In this document: piece by piece, positions 43,930 to 53,233 of the stretch
Position numbering within the stretch: the first letter of the stretch is position 1
How the letters are laid out: the number at the start of each line of letters is the position of its first letter
DNA from: Phormidium tenue FACHB-1050
Lineage (GTDB): Bacteria > Cyanobacteriota > Cyanobacteriia > Pseudanabaenales > Pseudanabaenaceae
Reading direction: 5' to 3'
DNA length: 64,000 nucleotides
Assembly (NCBI RefSeq): GCF_014696925.1
Contig: NZ_JACJQY010000018.1
Location: 29,624-93,623 of the forward strand
Notes under the pieces: generated by a model
Told to the model about the DNA's origin: nothing
What the model saw: only the letters and a program-made list of their open reading frames with translations
The model's database searches: none
Made by a program: the position numbers and the translations under genes

Positions 43930-44172
43930 TTGAGGATAAATTTGTAATTGTTCCATTAATTCAGTCAGTGAAGTATTCCGTAACTGCGACAATTGGATAA
44001 GATGCTGGAGACGATTGCCATCCGCTTGTTCGACAATATCAATAAGCTTGAGTAAGTCTTGATACTCTTCAGGAGGGATAGTTTGCGATCGCATCTTTGC
44101 GCTTAAATCATTGTATTGTTGCTGCAATTCTACTGGTAAAGCTTGATTGATTTTTTGCTGTAGTTCCAGTTC
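43915..44172 (-). pseudogene. Truncated paralogue of the HNH partner gene
   Basis: Encodes LELQQKINQALPVELQQQYN onward to LMEQLQIYPQ, closely matching residues 55-136 of the protein at 41976-42386 (LELLQKINQALPEEIQQKYN there). A stop codon at 44173-44175 and loss of similarity remove the N-terminal part. Its 3' end overlaps the convergent relic at 43726-43929. An ATG within it at 44127 could still start a 70-aa peptide. Confidence 0.75.
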
Positions 44173-44441
44173 TTACTTTTCCCGTTATCTTGCTGTTTCA
44201 GCATAACCGCCAATATTCCTACCGCCACAAGCCTTATTCTAGCGTTGTATATTGTCATTAAGTAACACTTATTGCAAATATAGTTAATCCTGAAACTCTT
44301 GCCTAGAAAGCATTTCAGAGATGACGTAAAAAGTAAGGCGATCGCGAGTTTAAACGTGGGAGATTTTCAAAGTCTGAATATGGAAAGCTTAATGCGATCG
44401 CTATTCTCGTAAAATGTATTGACACGAATACCAAGTAACTT

Positions 44442-44723
44442 ATGCAATATGTTTTAATTATCCACGAAGTCGCGGACTATCCTGCTTGGAAGAAAGTTTT
44501 TGATGAGGCGGCAGATATTCGCAGAGAAGCTGGTGAGCGATCGTATCAGGTTCTCAAATACGAGAACGATCCAAACAAAATAGTACATTTTTCTGCATGG
44601 ACAGCGATCGCAGATGCTAAGAGATTTTTTGAGTCGCCTAAATTAGTCAAAATCAGAGCAGAAGCAGGTGTCAAGTCTCCTGATTTTATCTACTTGGAGC
44701 AACTTGAATCTGGCACGCTCTAA
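44442..44723 (+). CDS. ABM-domain (antibiotic biosynthesis monooxygenase-like) protein
   Basis: 93 aa, dimeric alpha/beta-barrel type. VLIIHEVADYPAWKKVFDEA at the start and VHFSAWTAIADAKRFFES in the second repeat are the usual ABM/ferredoxin-like features. Members include monooxygenases and small enzymes or stress proteins; no cofactor or catalytic residues can be fixed here. ATG at 44442, with HIP1 repeats upstream. Convergent with the small membrane gene at 44734 (10 bp gap). Confidence 0.7.
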   Translation: MQYVLIIHEVADYPAWKKVFDEAADIRREAGERSYQVLKYENDPNKIVHFSAWTAIADAKRFFESPKLVKIRAEAGVKSPDFIYLEQLESGTL

Positions 44724-44733
44724 TTCTGAAGTG

Positions 44734-44958
44734 TTAATCAACCTCTTGATTTATTTCTTGCATAGCTAATTTTGGAAATAGAATCACAAAAAATCCCATC
44801 CATGCTGTTATGGGAATCGCGACCAGAATTGATAACCAAACTAGTTTGAATAATAGCCAGCTACCACTAATGATCGAGAAACCAGTCAAGATAATTGACC
44901 AAGGCTGACACCACCAAGGTTTATGATTCCAAACGCTATCAGGTTGTTCTAAAGTCAT
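44734..44958 (-). CDS. Small conserved cyanobacterial membrane protein
   Basis: 74 aa. An N-terminal WNHKPWWCQPWSIILTG segment leads into two adjacent hydrophobic helices (about residues 20-40 and 43-63). This resembles the DUF6737 family as I remember it; function unknown. The start ATG is 21 bp downstream of argS on the same strand, so the two may be co-transcribed. Confidence 0.65.
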   Translation of the reverse strand: MTLEQPDSVWNHKPWWCQPWSIILTGFSIISGSWLLFKLVWLSILVAIPITAWMGFFVILFPKLAMQEINQEVD

Positions 44959-44979
44959 TTTTGAGTTCCTATTTATATT

Positions 44980-46725
44980 TTACATACGTTCTAAAACACG
45001 GATACCGAGTAAATTTAAGCCAAGCTTAAGAGTCTTAGCAGTGATGTCACAAAGACTTAAGCGGGAGATGCGTTCAGATTCTTCAGCTTGTAGTACAGGA
45101 CATTGCTCGAAGAATTGATTGAACTTTTGGCTGAGTTCAAAGAGATATTGACAGAGACGGTTTGGGAATAGTTCTTCCGCAACTGCATCGATCGCTTCGG
45201 CAAATTGTAACAAATGCTTAGCTAAAACAATCTCTGCTTCCTGAGTAAGCTTTACTGCATCAACATTTAAACTGGCAAAATCAATTTCGCCCTTGCGTCC
45301 AATCCCCTGTACGCGCACATAGGCATAGAGCATATAGGGTGCGGTGTTTCCTTGCAGAGCTAGCATCTTGTCAAAGCTGAAGATGTAGTTACTGGTGCGA
45401 TTTTGCGAGAGGTCAGCATACTTGACCGCTCCAAGTCCGACCGCTTCGGCGACATCTTGCTTAAACTCCTCTGAGGCTTCAGGATTGCGAGTTTCGATGT
45501 CAGCACGGGCGCGAGTGATTGCTTCTTCAAGGAGACTTTTGAGAGCGATCGTATCACCCGATCGCGTTTTAAACTTTTTGCCATCGTCACCCATCACCAA
45601 GCCAAAGGGAACGTGGGTAGTCTGCACAGTTTCAGGAATCCAATTAGCGCGTTTAGCAACTTGGAAGACTTGGGCAAAATGTCCTGACTGTCCGATATCA
45701 GTAACGTAAATGATGCGGGTGGCTTTGTCTTCACGAATGCGATAACGCAGAGCTGCAAGATCAGTGGTTGCGTAGTTGTAACCGCCATCAGTCTTTTGGA
45801 CTATGAGCGGTAAAGGCTGACCATCTTTATTGGTGAAGCCTTCCAGAAATACACATAACGCACCTTGATTCTCTTGCAATAAGCCAGTTTCGCGTAAGTC
45901 GGTAACGACATCGGATAAGAACTGATTATAAAAAGATTCGCCGCGCTCTTCTAATTGGATATTGAGTGCATCATAGATTTTTTGGAATTCACGGCGTGAT
46001 TGTTCGCAAAGTAATTGCCATGCTAGTTTGGCTTCAGCACCTCCCGCTTGTAACTCCACGACAGCATTGCGAGAAGTTTCCTTAAAGGCTTCATCTTCAT
46101 CAAAGCGTTTTTTTGCTGCCCGATAGAGTTCTACCAAGTCACCGATCGCGATCGCATCAGCTTTAGTCAGTGCATCGGGATAAACTTCGCGCAAGTAAGA
46201 AATCAACATCCCAAATTGAGTTCCCCAGTCACCGACATGGTTTAGGCGTAGGACTTCATGTCCTTGAAATTCTAAAATTCGGGCAATACTGTCACCGATA
46301 ATCGTCGATCGCAAATGTCCGACATGCATTTCCTTAGCAATATTCGGACTAGAGAAATCGACAATTACGCGATCGGGTTTCTCAACCTTGGCGATCGCGA
46401 GGCGATCGCTTTTTTGCATTTTTGCTAATTGGGTTTCTAAGTAACTAAGTTTTAGCTTTAAGTTAATAAATCCTGCTCCTGCGATCGTTGGAGCCTCGAA
46501 CATGTCGTCAACTTTTACGTTTGCGATTATTTGGGCTGCTACATCTTGAGGCTTTTGTTTAAGCTTTTTGGTTAAGCCTAAAGCTGCATTACATTGATAA
46601 TCGCCAAACTTAGCATCCTTAGAAGGAGCGACGGCGGGATCGTGGTTGGCATATTCTTCACCAAAGGCGGTAGCGATCGCCTTAGAGAAGCGAATTTTTA
46701 AATCGGATAAAATGGAAGTGGTCAT
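44980..46725 (-). CDS. argS: Arginyl-tRNA synthetase
   Basis: 581-aa class I synthetase charging tRNA-Arg. The N-terminal additional domain (about 1-110), the HIGH-type motif HVGHLRST near residue 133 (in [19 protein letters not shown]), the KFKTRSGD segment replacing KMSKS near residue 375, and the C-terminal DALR anticodon-binding domain ([14 protein letters not shown] and onwards) are all present. Length is typical. ATG at 46725. Palindrome-rich DNA lies upstream. Confidence 0.97.
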   Translation of the reverse strand: MTTSILSDLKIRFSKAIATAFGEEYANHDPAVAPSKDAKFGDYQCNAALGLTKKLKQKPQDVAAQIIANVKVDDMFEAPTIAGAGFINLKLKLSYLETQLAKMQKSDRLAIAKVEKPDRVIVDFSSPNIAKEMHVGHLRSTIIGDSIARILEFQGHEVLRLNHVGDWGTQFGMLISYLREVYPDALTKADAIAIGDLVELYRAAKKRFDEDEAFKETSRNAVVELQAGGAEAKLAWQLLCEQSRREFQKIYDALNIQLEERGESFYNQFLSDVVTDLRETGLLQENQGALCVFLEGFTNKDGQPLPLIVQKTDGGYNYATTDLAALRYRIREDKATRIIYVTDIGQSGHFAQVFQVAKRANWIPETVQTTHVPFGLVMGDDGKKFKTRSGDTIALKSLLEEAITRARADIETRNPEASEEFKQDVAEAVGLGAVKYADLSQNRTSNYIFSFDKMLALQGNTAPYMLYAYVRVQGIGRKGEIDFASLNVDAVKLTQEAEIVLAKHLLQFAEAIDAVAEELFPNRLCQYLFELSQKFNQFFEQCPVLQAEESERISRLSLCDITAKTLKLGLNLLGIRVLERM

Positions 46726-46811
46726 GGTTTAGTTGTCGCTTTAAGCCTAGGCAAATCAATATAGCGTTTTTTAAGATCTATTGACTGATGTTACATAAGT
46801 AGCTGGGCATA

Positions 46812-46935
46812 ATTAAAACCCAGAGCCAAAACTTGTGGCGCACGCGCAGCGTGCGCCACAAGTTTTGGGCTTCTAAAACCCTTGCTGGGCTTGGTTTTAA
46901 TTCACGAAAGTATTTCAATACTTTCGTGAATTGGT
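46812..46935 (-). repeat. Family B repeat (B4), reverse orientation
   Basis: On the complementary strand: TACCAATTCACGAAAGTATT hairpin, then AATTAAAACCAAGCCCAGCA spacer, then a long variable hairpin with arms AAAACTTGTGGCGCACGC around a 3-base loop, and a TTTTAATTAT end. It differs from B1-B3 mainly in the second hairpin, which is longer and unrelated in sequence. Confidence 0.75.
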
Positions 46936-46972
46936 ATAAAGAGGGTTTGGAGATCAAACCCCTACCCATCGT

Positions 46973-47017
46973 CCTTAATCCAAGAGGGCTTGGCCTCCAA
47001 GCCCTCTTGGATTAAGG
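46973..47017. repeat. Perfect 45-bp palindrome, loop CCT
   Basis: 21-base arms starting CCTTAATCCAAGAGGGCTTG around CCT. Preceded by a GGTTTGGAGATCAAACCCCTACC-like block, a second spacer repeat also seen near 59965. Confidence 0.85.
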
Positions 47018-47077
47018 GAACTACAGAGGCTCTTTTGCCTTCGTATGGTCTGTAGAGTTACCATAGTGGAAAAAATA

Positions 47078-47620
47078 ATGAAAAACTTTAGGGTTAAGGC
47101 TTTCAGCCAAATTTTTAGGCAGGTATGTTTGGGTGTTGGTGCTTTGGCGATCGCGCAATGCTCCTTATTCGCAAATCCCAGTTTTGCTGCACCGAACAAT
47201 ATCAAGCTGAGTGTGTATCCTAGGGATTCGGGTGGGACTTTTCCGCTTTGTCCTACTGAGGTGCGTCTCACTCAAACACCGCGTCCCTATGCTGAGGGTG
47301 GTTATACTACTGATGGCTTAGCTTCTCTGAGTTGGTTTGCAAGGGAGTTTCGGATCGAGAAAAGCGATGAGTTTAGTGTGACTTGGGTGGCAAATTTGCA
47401 GGTCAAGTATCGCAACTGTAAGGGGACAGCAGGTATAGCTAAGTATAACGATGAGCCGTTTGAAGGTCATTCATATTTGCGGATGCGGTTTGTGGATGAC
47501 AAGGTTTACTTGATTTTGGATATGACGGGGATGAGTGATGCGAATGGGTTAACGCCTGTAATTTTGAATAAGGGGGTGAAGAATGGTAATCCTTTTTGGA
47601 CATGGGGAGGCACGGATTAA
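47078..47620 (+). CDS. Secreted protein of unknown function
   Basis: 180 aa from the ATG at 47078. A clear signal peptide (VCLGVGALAIAQCSLFANPSFA, cleavage after SFAA) is followed by a beta-rich mature protein: IKLSVYPRDSGGTFPLCPTE, LASLSWFAREFRIEKSD, KYRNCKGTAG and LRMRFVDDKVYLILDM. Two cysteines could form a disulphide. I do not recognise the family. An upstream ATG at 47045 would put 11 extra residues before the signal. Followed at once by two palindromes. Confidence 0.65.
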   Translation: MKNFRVKAFSQIFRQVCLGVGALAIAQCSLFANPSFAAPNNIKLSVYPRDSGGTFPLCPTEVRLTQTPRPYAEGGYTTDGLASLSWFAREFRIEKSDEFSVTWVANLQVKYRNCKGTAGIAKYNDEPFEGHSYLRMRFVDDKVYLILDMTGMSDANGLTPVILNKGVKNGNPFWTWGGTD

Positions 47621-47623
47621 TCC

Positions 47624-47658
47624 AAAAGCAACAAATGGCGGAGCCATTTGTTGCTTTT
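47624..47658. repeat. Perfect 35-bp palindrome, loop GGA
   Basis: Arms AAAAGCAACAAATGGC around GGA, four bases after the stop of the secreted-protein gene; a possible terminator. Confidence 0.8.
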
Positions 47659-47726
47659 ATAGCAATGCAAAAGATGAGTGGCGGCGCTTCGCGCCGCCAC
47701 TCATTATGTCCTAAGCAATTGCTATA
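47659..47726. mobile_element. Short family A-like element, loop TTC
   Basis: ATAGCAATGCAAAAG and CTAAGCAATTGCTAT ends around AGATGAGTGGCGGCGC-TTC and complement. The flank ATGTCCTAAGCA is as in the copy at 36998. Adjacent to another palindrome with a single-base join. Confidence 0.75.
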
Positions 47727-47744
47727 TCACTTCAAACTATTTCT

Positions 47745-48401
47745 CTAGCGCTTTTCACGGCTGATTAACTCTTCTTGAAGTTTAGGAAGACTATCTAACT
47801 CAAATATAGTGATTTGTCCAGAATTTGCGCTACCTCTACCATTTTGCAATAGCTCGATCCAGTAGCCGTATTTTTTGCCTTGACGTAATTCTCCTTGTAA
47901 AGCCTTGAGAATTGGTGAAGCATTTTTAGCCTGCGATCGCAGCACCATAGCTGGCGTTGGATATGCATAAACCCGTTTAGCCGTTGCATAATCACGCATA
48001 ATCTCTGGTCCATAAATAGAACGCAGTGACTCTTCTAGACGCGATCGCGTGACCCCATTGATGATGTCAAAAAATCTAATCTGCTCACTTCTAATCAAAT
48101 TTGCATCGCCCTTTTGGATAGCGGCAATCCCCGGCAGCACTACACTAGCTTGAAATTGAAATCGTCTTGATGGGGTGTCACTTTTTCGCACGAGTAGCCG
48201 CTCGCCAGCCGCTGGACGTAATACTGGATTTGTTCTAATCCAGTCAATGACTTGATCGGGCGTTTGCCCAGGTAAGGCGATCGCAGATGGCACAATTGAT
48301 CGCCATGTGGTTGGTAGGGCAATACTGGTTATCTGCATCAAAAGCGTTGTCGCGATCGCAATTTTTAAACCTTTGATGTTTGCGCTCTTAAAGCAATTCA
48401 T
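47745..48401 (-). CDS. Exported protein of unknown function
   Basis: 218 aa. The N-terminal hydrophobic stretch (LKIAIATTLLMQITSIALP, about residues 11-30) looks like a signal peptide or anchor; a likely cleavage lies after AIA near residue 42. The mature part has PGQTPDQVIDWIRTNPVLRP, a basic motif RLLVRKSDTPSRRF, and a mixed alpha/beta C-terminus (GYWIELLQNGR, GQITIFELDSLPKLQEEL). Not recognised. AGAGGA about 6 bases before the ATG supports the start. Convergent with the secreted-protein gene at 47078 across two palindromes. Confidence 0.65.
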   Translation of the reverse strand: MNCFKSANIKGLKIAIATTLLMQITSIALPTTWRSIVPSAIALPGQTPDQVIDWIRTNPVLRPAAGERLLVRKSDTPSRRFQFQASVVLPGIAAIQKGDANLIRSEQIRFFDIINGVTRSRLEESLRSIYGPEIMRDYATAKRVYAYPTPAMVLRSQAKNASPILKALQGELRQGKKYGYWIELLQNGRGSANSGQITIFELDSLPKLQEELISREKR

Positions 48402-48433
48402 GGGAGTCCTCTACACCAATTAAATCCGATTGC

Positions 48434-48542
48434 GTTTTGCAAAGGTGGGCTTACTCATTTGCAAAACAGATTTGCAAATCAAAAAGACAACTACATTAAG
48501 GTTTTGCAGTTTTTATTTTGCCTACGGCAAAATAAAAACTGC
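48434..48542. repeat. Two inverted repeats upstream of the exported-protein gene
   Basis: GTTTTGCAAA and TTTGCAAAAC (48434-48466), then a perfect 37-bp palindrome 48506-48542 with arms GCAGTTTTTATTTTGCC around TAC. Spacer 48543-48750 holds nothing else recognisable. Confidence 0.7.
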
Positions 48543-48750
48543 TATATAGACAAATTTAGCTAGCAAATAATGGGTGAAAGGATATCACGGACAGGCGTAA
48601 TTGCAATGACTTTTTCAGGCTTTTTACGATATTTTGAGGTGTTGGAGTGATCGCAGGTTATGGGATGACAAGATTGCATCGCCAAAAGCTCTACTCTGCA
48701 AAGCTCTTTGGCGTTTTATGAAGAAGTTTTTAAAAAATACGCTCAGAGTA

Positions 48751-48779
48751 TTGACAAACGCCTTTTAAATCTACATAAT
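48751..48779 (+). promoter_or_regulatory. Promoter of tRNA-Asp
   Basis: TTGACA (48751-48756), 17-bp spacer, CATAAT (48774-48779). Nearly consensus sigma-70 type. The tRNA begins about 90 bp downstream, leaving a 5' leader. Confidence 0.7.
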
Positions 48780-48869
48780 AAGGAGCGCTTAAATAAAGAA
48801 ACGCAAAAAACGAGCTGCAACCCAGTTAGTAAAAAGCAATTCTAGAAATAAGTTTAAGCACGAAAATTT

Positions 48870-48943
48870 GGGTTCGTAGTTCAATTGGTTAGAGCACCGC
48901 CCTGTCACGGCGGAAGTTGCGGGTTCGAGCCCCGTCGAACCCG
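48870..48943 (+). tRNA. tRNA-Asp (GTC)
   Basis: 74-nt cloverleaf: acceptor GGGTTCG / CGAACCC with G discriminator, D-arm with AGTTCAATTGGTTAGAGC, anticodon stem CCGCC-CTGTCAC-GGCGG with anticodon GTC, T-arm GCGGGTTCGAGCCCCGT-type. No CCA is encoded. No other tRNA nearby. Confidence 0.97.
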
Positions 48944-48947
48944 TTCT

Positions 48948-49002
48948 AAAATACTAAAAAAGGAAGGTACTGTTTTGCAGTACCTTCCTTTTTTAGTATT
49001 TT
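48948..49002 (+). terminator. Strong palindromic terminator of tRNA-Asp
   Basis: Arms AAAATACTAAAAAAGGAAGG(TACTG) and complement with a 3-5 base loop, ending in TTTTTTAGTATTTT, five bases after the tRNA. Confidence 0.88.
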
Positions 49003-49156
49003 CAGTGCCTATCGATATCTTTCATCAAAAATAATTTTTGTAATGCAGATTGGTGTTTTGATTACCAAAATTACCAAAGAGAATAAATCTTCTCCTAAAT
49101 CTGTCAAACTTAGAAAAAGAATTATATCAACGCAGTGATGCAAACGTTTTTGGCTG

Positions 49157-49184
49157 ATTAATTAGTAATTAATTACTAATTAAT
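49157..49184. promoter_or_regulatory. 28-bp perfect AT-rich palindrome, possible operator
   Basis: ATTAATTAGTAATT and exact complement with no loop, in the 368-bp spacer between the tRNA-Asp terminator and the first large kinase gene. The missing loop and AT-richness set it apart from the hairpin families; it may be a protein-binding site. Function unproven. Confidence 0.4.
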
Positions 49185-49370
49185 TGATGTTACGCAGAAT
49201 GCAGACGCGGAATCTCTTACAGCTAGCCAAGTAGGGTAACCACGGGGAAATCGCGACTATCTTATATAATTCCTGTTCTGTAGGGGCTGCGCCCCCATAC
49301 AAAACCCATTTAGGATTCCTATATCTGCGTAAGGTGAGTAATTAAATATCCCTAGAATTAAGTGCAAGCG

Positions 49371-52300
49371 ATGAACGCTAAAAGTCTTCTCATCCGTAAA
49401 CAATTACTATCAGCGATCGCTCTTGATCCGTTGATAGTTGCTGTGGACACAGGAGTCATAACGGCGATCGCCTCTATGGAGAAAACAGGCTCAAGTTGTG
49501 TTTTGGTAGTCAGGAACAACCATGAAACTGAGGCAATTAGTTTAGTTGGTATTGTGACCAAACATGATATTTTTCAGTCCATTGCTCAGCATGTTCTTTT
49601 AGATAATTTATCGATACAGTCGGTAATGCATGATTCGGTGGTTACCATTCAAGAATCAGCCCTACTCGATTTCCCATCTGTCCTCAAAATATATCAACAA
49701 CATCGAATTCATCATTTACCTGTACTAGATGGCGATCGCCTTGTTGGGGTGTTATCTCAAGATGCTTTAATCGATCTGTTGACCCAGAATGTTTTGCAGG
49801 GAGGATTCGAGGATCAGGATTTATCTATACTTGACCATGAAGATAGCCGAGATATTAGCGAAAAAATCGACAGCACCATTACCGCAGGTGTTACGAGCCT
49901 CCATGATTTGACAACACTTAAGCAAGTAAAAGAATCCTTACAAAATAGAGAACAGTTTTTACGCACAATCTACGAAGGTGTTGAACAGGCTATTTTTACA
50001 GTTGATGTATTAGAAGATGGAGAGTTTCGTCTTGTTGCTTTTAATCCAGCCGCCGAAAGATTATCGGGGCGTTTAACAGCAGAAATATGTGGAAAATCAC
50101 CCACCGAAGAAATCCGTCAAAACTATATAGCTTGTGTCCAAGCAGGAACTTCGATTACCTATGAGGAATGCCTAGTTTTTAAGGGGCAACCAACTTGGTG
50201 GATTACCACTCTAAATCCTATTTATGATGCATTAGGGCGTATTTGTCGCATTGTGGGAACTAGCACCAATATTTCTCAACGCAAGAAAATGGAAACTGCT
50301 CTCCAAAATCTGATTGAGAGTACTTCTGCGGTTACAGGTGAAGATTTTTTCCCAGCTTTAGTTAGTCACATTGCTAGAGCGCTTAATGTTTCCTATGCGG
50401 TAGTTACAGAAGTAGAAGGTGATCGACTGCATACCCTTGCTATTTGGACAACTGATACATTGCAAACCGATTTTTTATACGATTTTGCAAAGTCTCCCTG
50501 CCAACGCACTTTACAAGATGGGATGTTTTTTTGCGATCGCTCTTTACAGCAGCAGTTCCCAGAGGATCGTGATCTCGTAGGGATGGGGGTAGATAGTTAT
50601 TTGGGGCTGGTCTTACGAGATAGCCATGAGCGAGCGATCGGGACTTTATGTATCCTTGATAAGCAGCCAATCCAAGATCCGCAGTGGGCTGAAAACCTGT
50701 TGCGGGTATTTGCATCCCGTGCGGCAGTTGAGTTAGAGCGCGAACGAGCAATGTATGCGCTTGAACAGTTAAATCAAGAACTGGAAACTAGGGTGCAAGA
50801 ACGCACAGCAGCATTGCAAGAAAGCCAGCGTTTTATCCAACAAATTGCCGATGCATCACCGAATGTCCTTTATTTGTACAACCTCCAAGAACAGCGTAAT
50901 ATTTACGTTAATCGTGAGATTGGGATTATTCTTGGGTACACCCCCGATGAAATTCAATCGATGGGTTCCAATTTGTTTACTAATTTAATTCATCCTGATG
51001 ATTTCAAGCGATTAGTCTCTTACCATGCCCAAATTCTTGCGGCTCAGGACGGCGAAATTCTCGAATTTGAATATCGGATCAGACATGTAAATGGAGAATG
51101 GCGTTGGTTCTATGGTCGAGATGCAGTATTTAAGCGCGATGCCGATGGTCATGTGATTCAAACTATTGGCACTGCTCAAGATATTACTGAACGTAAACGT
51201 TTGGAACAAGAACAAAGTAATTTGCTTTCTATTCTTGAAGCATCGACAGACTATATTCTCATTGCCGATATCACAGGTCAAGTAATCTGGAATAACAAGG
51301 CGCTTAAACGGATGCGCGGGCTGTATAGTGATGCTGAAGTCAAGCAACAAAGACCAATAGATTATTATCCTCAATGGACAGTGGATATGCTGGAGGATAA
51401 AGCGAAACCTATTGTAATTGCTGAAGGTAGTTGGCTCGGCGAAACTGCATTGCTGGACGCTGATGGACAGGAAATCTTAGTATCGCAATTGCTGCTTGGG
51501 CATAAATCATCTGAAGGAGAAGTGGAATTTTTCTCTGCGATCATGCGTGATATCCGAGTTCAGAAGGATTATGAACAACAGCTAGAACAAACGAATGCCG
51601 AAATGCTCCGTGCTACAAGACTTAAGGATGAGTTTTTGGCAAATATGAGTCATGAATTACGTACTCCTCTTAATGCAATTTTAGGCATGTCAGAAGCATT
51701 ACAAGAAGAAGTCTTCGGTAAACTTAATGAACGTCAAGCAGCTTCGATCTCTACTGTCGAAAGTAGTGGTCGGCATTTATTGGGATTGATTAATGACATT
51801 CTCGAACTCTCTAAAATTGAAGCAGGTAAGCTAGAGCTTGATATTGATCAGGTTTCCATTACTGATCTTTGTAAATCAAGTTTGGTATTTGTGAAGCAAC
51901 AAGCTTTCAAAAAACAGGTTCAACTCAATGAGTCGTTTCCTAGAGATATGAAAACAATATCTGTAGATGAACGCCGTATGCGTCAGGTGTTGATTAATCT
52001 ATTGACTAATGCGGTGAAGTTTACGCCTACAGGGGGAAAGGTGACGATCGAAGTGCATTATGAACCGATAGATTTTAACCTTGCCGAGCGGATACCCATA
52101 ATCCGTCCTACTCAGTTACCTGATTCTCATCCTGCCATGCATGACTGGATACCTCATGATGATTGCTACGTCTGCATTTCAGTCATTGATACTGGGATTG
52201 GGATTAAGCCTGAGGATCAAGAAAAACTCTTTCAACCCTTTGTCCAGATCGATAGTAGCCTGAATCGTCAATATGAAGGTACTGGACTTGGACTTGCCCT

Positions 52301-52865
52301 AGTGAAACGAATTGTAGAAATGCATGGTGGAGATGTCAGTATCCATAGTGAACTAGGAACTGGTAGTTGCTTTACTTTACGCTTGCCACATATCTCTCAA
52401 TTAGATCAAAAATCATTGCTAATTGCTTCTCCATTTGATAAGAGATTCCCCAAAACAGAGCTTTTGACGGTTACTGCTGAACCTCCTCATTATGTCAATC
52501 CATATTTGATTCTTTTAGCAGAAGATAACGAAACCAATATTATTACGATGTCCAGCTATTTAAGTGCTAAGGGCTATCAAATTCTCTGTGCTAAGAATGG
52601 ACAAGAAGCGATCGCCATGGCTCTTTCATCTCAACCTGATCTAATCTTGATGGATGTACAAATGCCTGTGATGGATGGGCTAGAAGCGATGCGTCAGATG
52701 CGCCAGATTCCGAGTTTAGCTAATACACCGATTATTGCCCTGACGGCTCTAGCGATGACGGGCGATCGCGATCGCTGCATTAAGGCGGGGGCTAATGAAT
52801 ATCTTACTAAGCCTGTCAAACTGAGACTATTAACTCAAACGATTCAAAACCTTTTAAATATATAG
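49371..52865 (+). CDS. CBS-PAS-GAF-PAS-PAS hybrid histidine kinase (array member 1)
   Basis: 1164 aa, no membrane segment. In order: a CBS pair (about residues 12-145; ALDPLIVAVDTGV to VLSQDALIDLL), a PAS (195-310), a GAF (about 315-470; LVSHIARALNVSYAVVTEVE), a coiled coil, a PAS (490-610; ADASPNVLYLYNLQEQ), a PAS (616-745; ILEASTDYILIADITG), HisKA with H in LANMSHELRTPLNAIL near 765, HATPase (NLLTNAVKF, DTGIGIKPED, GTGLGLA) and a receiver (LLAEDNETNI, D in LILMDVQMPVMDG, Lys in YLTKPVKL). CBS pairs often bind adenine nucleotides, so input may include energy charge (inference). Start: ATG at 49371; a GTG at 49362 is also in frame. Its TAG stop lies in the TATAG end of a family A element. Confidence 0.92.
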   Translation: MNAKSLLIRKQLLSAIALDPLIVAVDTGVITAIASMEKTGSSCVLVVRNNHETEAISLVGIVTKHDIFQSIAQHVLLDNLSIQSVMHDSVVTIQESALLDFPSVLKIYQQHRIHHLPVLDGDRLVGVLSQDALIDLLTQNVLQGGFEDQDLSILDHEDSRDISEKIDSTITAGVTSLHDLTTLKQVKESLQNREQFLRTIYEGVEQAIFTVDVLEDGEFRLVAFNPAAERLSGRLTAEICGKSPTEEIRQNYIACVQAGTSITYEECLVFKGQPTWWITTLNPIYDALGRICRIVGTSTNISQRKKMETALQNLIESTSAVTGEDFFPALVSHIARALNVSYAVVTEVEGDRLHTLAIWTTDTLQTDFLYDFAKSPCQRTLQDGMFFCDRSLQQQFPEDRDLVGMGVDSYLGLVLRDSHERAIGTLCILDKQPIQDPQWAENLLRVFASRAAVELERERAMYALEQLNQELETRVQERTAALQESQRFIQQIADASPNVLYLYNLQEQRNIYVNREIGIILGYTPDEIQSMGSNLFTNLIHPDDFKRLVSYHAQILAAQDGEILEFEYRIRHVNGEWRWFYGRDAVFKRDADGHVIQTIGTAQDITERKRLEQEQSNLLSILEASTDYILIADITGQVIWNNKALKRMRGLYSDAEVKQQRPIDYYPQWTVDMLEDKAKPIVIAEGSWLGETALLDADGQEILVSQLLLGHKSSEGEVEFFSAIMRDIRVQKDYEQQLEQTNAEMLRATRLKDEFLANMSHELRTPLNAILGMSEALQEEVFGKLNERQAASISTVESSGRHLLGLINDILELSKIEAGKLELDIDQVSITDLCKSSLVFVKQQAFKKQVQLNESFPRDMKTISVDERRMRQVLINLLTNAVKFTPTGGKVTIEVHYEPIDFNLAERIPIIRPTQLPDSHPAMHDWIPHDDCYVCISVIDTGIGIKPEDQEKLFQPFVQIDSSLNRQYEGTGLGLALVKRIVEMHGGDVSIHSELGTGSCFTLRLPHISQLDQKSLLIASPFDKRFPKTELLTVTAEPPHYVNPYLILLAEDNETNIITMSSYLSAKGYQILCAKNGQEAIAMALSSQPDLILMDVQMPVMDGLEAMRQMRQIPSLANTPIIALTALAMTGDRDRCIKAGANEYLTKPVKLRLLTQTIQNLLNI

Positions 52866-52976
52866 CTGTCGCCATTCTTGTTAGGACATAAAACCCAAAT
52901 AGTGTGAGGCGGCGCTTCGCGCCGCCTCACACTATTTGGGTTTTGATTTGTCCTGATACAGGTGGCTATAGCTATA
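52861..52976 (+). mobile_element. Family A MITE, complete 116-bp copy, loop TTC
   Basis: Starts TATAGCTGTCGCC and ends GGTGGCTATAGCTATA. Inner palindrome arms AAAACCCAAATAGTGTGAGG(CGGCGC) around TTC. Identical to the copy at 63882 except the three loop bases. Its first bases form the stop codon of the kinase before it. A second partial end (GGTGACAGCTATA) follows at 52992-53004. Confidence 0.88.
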
Positions 52977-53035
52977 TGTCCTCATACACTTGGTGACAGC
53001 TATATGACTTACGGCTTTGCCGTAAAATAAAAACT

Positions 53036-53076
53036 AGATTTTTGACGAAGTAGCTTCGCCACACCATCAAAAATCT
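53036..53076. repeat. Inverted repeat AGATTTTTGA before kinase 2
   Basis: AGATTTTTGA and TCAAAAATCT with an inner GCGAAGTAGCTTCGCC-like hairpin. The same TTTTTGATGGTG-type arm occurs in the pcxA terminator at 27966. No other feature in 53077-53233. Confidence 0.6.
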
Positions 53077-53233
53077 GGTTTTTATTGGCTACTTACGAAA
53101 AAAACGAGATGTAGATACAATTTATGCATTGCCTCTACGGTAAAATAAGAATCTCATTCTATTTTTGCTTAATTCCTCAAGTACTTAGATCTCACTATTA
53201 ATCTACGCCCCTATCCTATATTCTTAGCTGAAT

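Noticed and set aside
51012..51374. Long antisense open frame within kinase 1
   Set aside because: Shadow of the PAS-coding strand; no start signal or family features.
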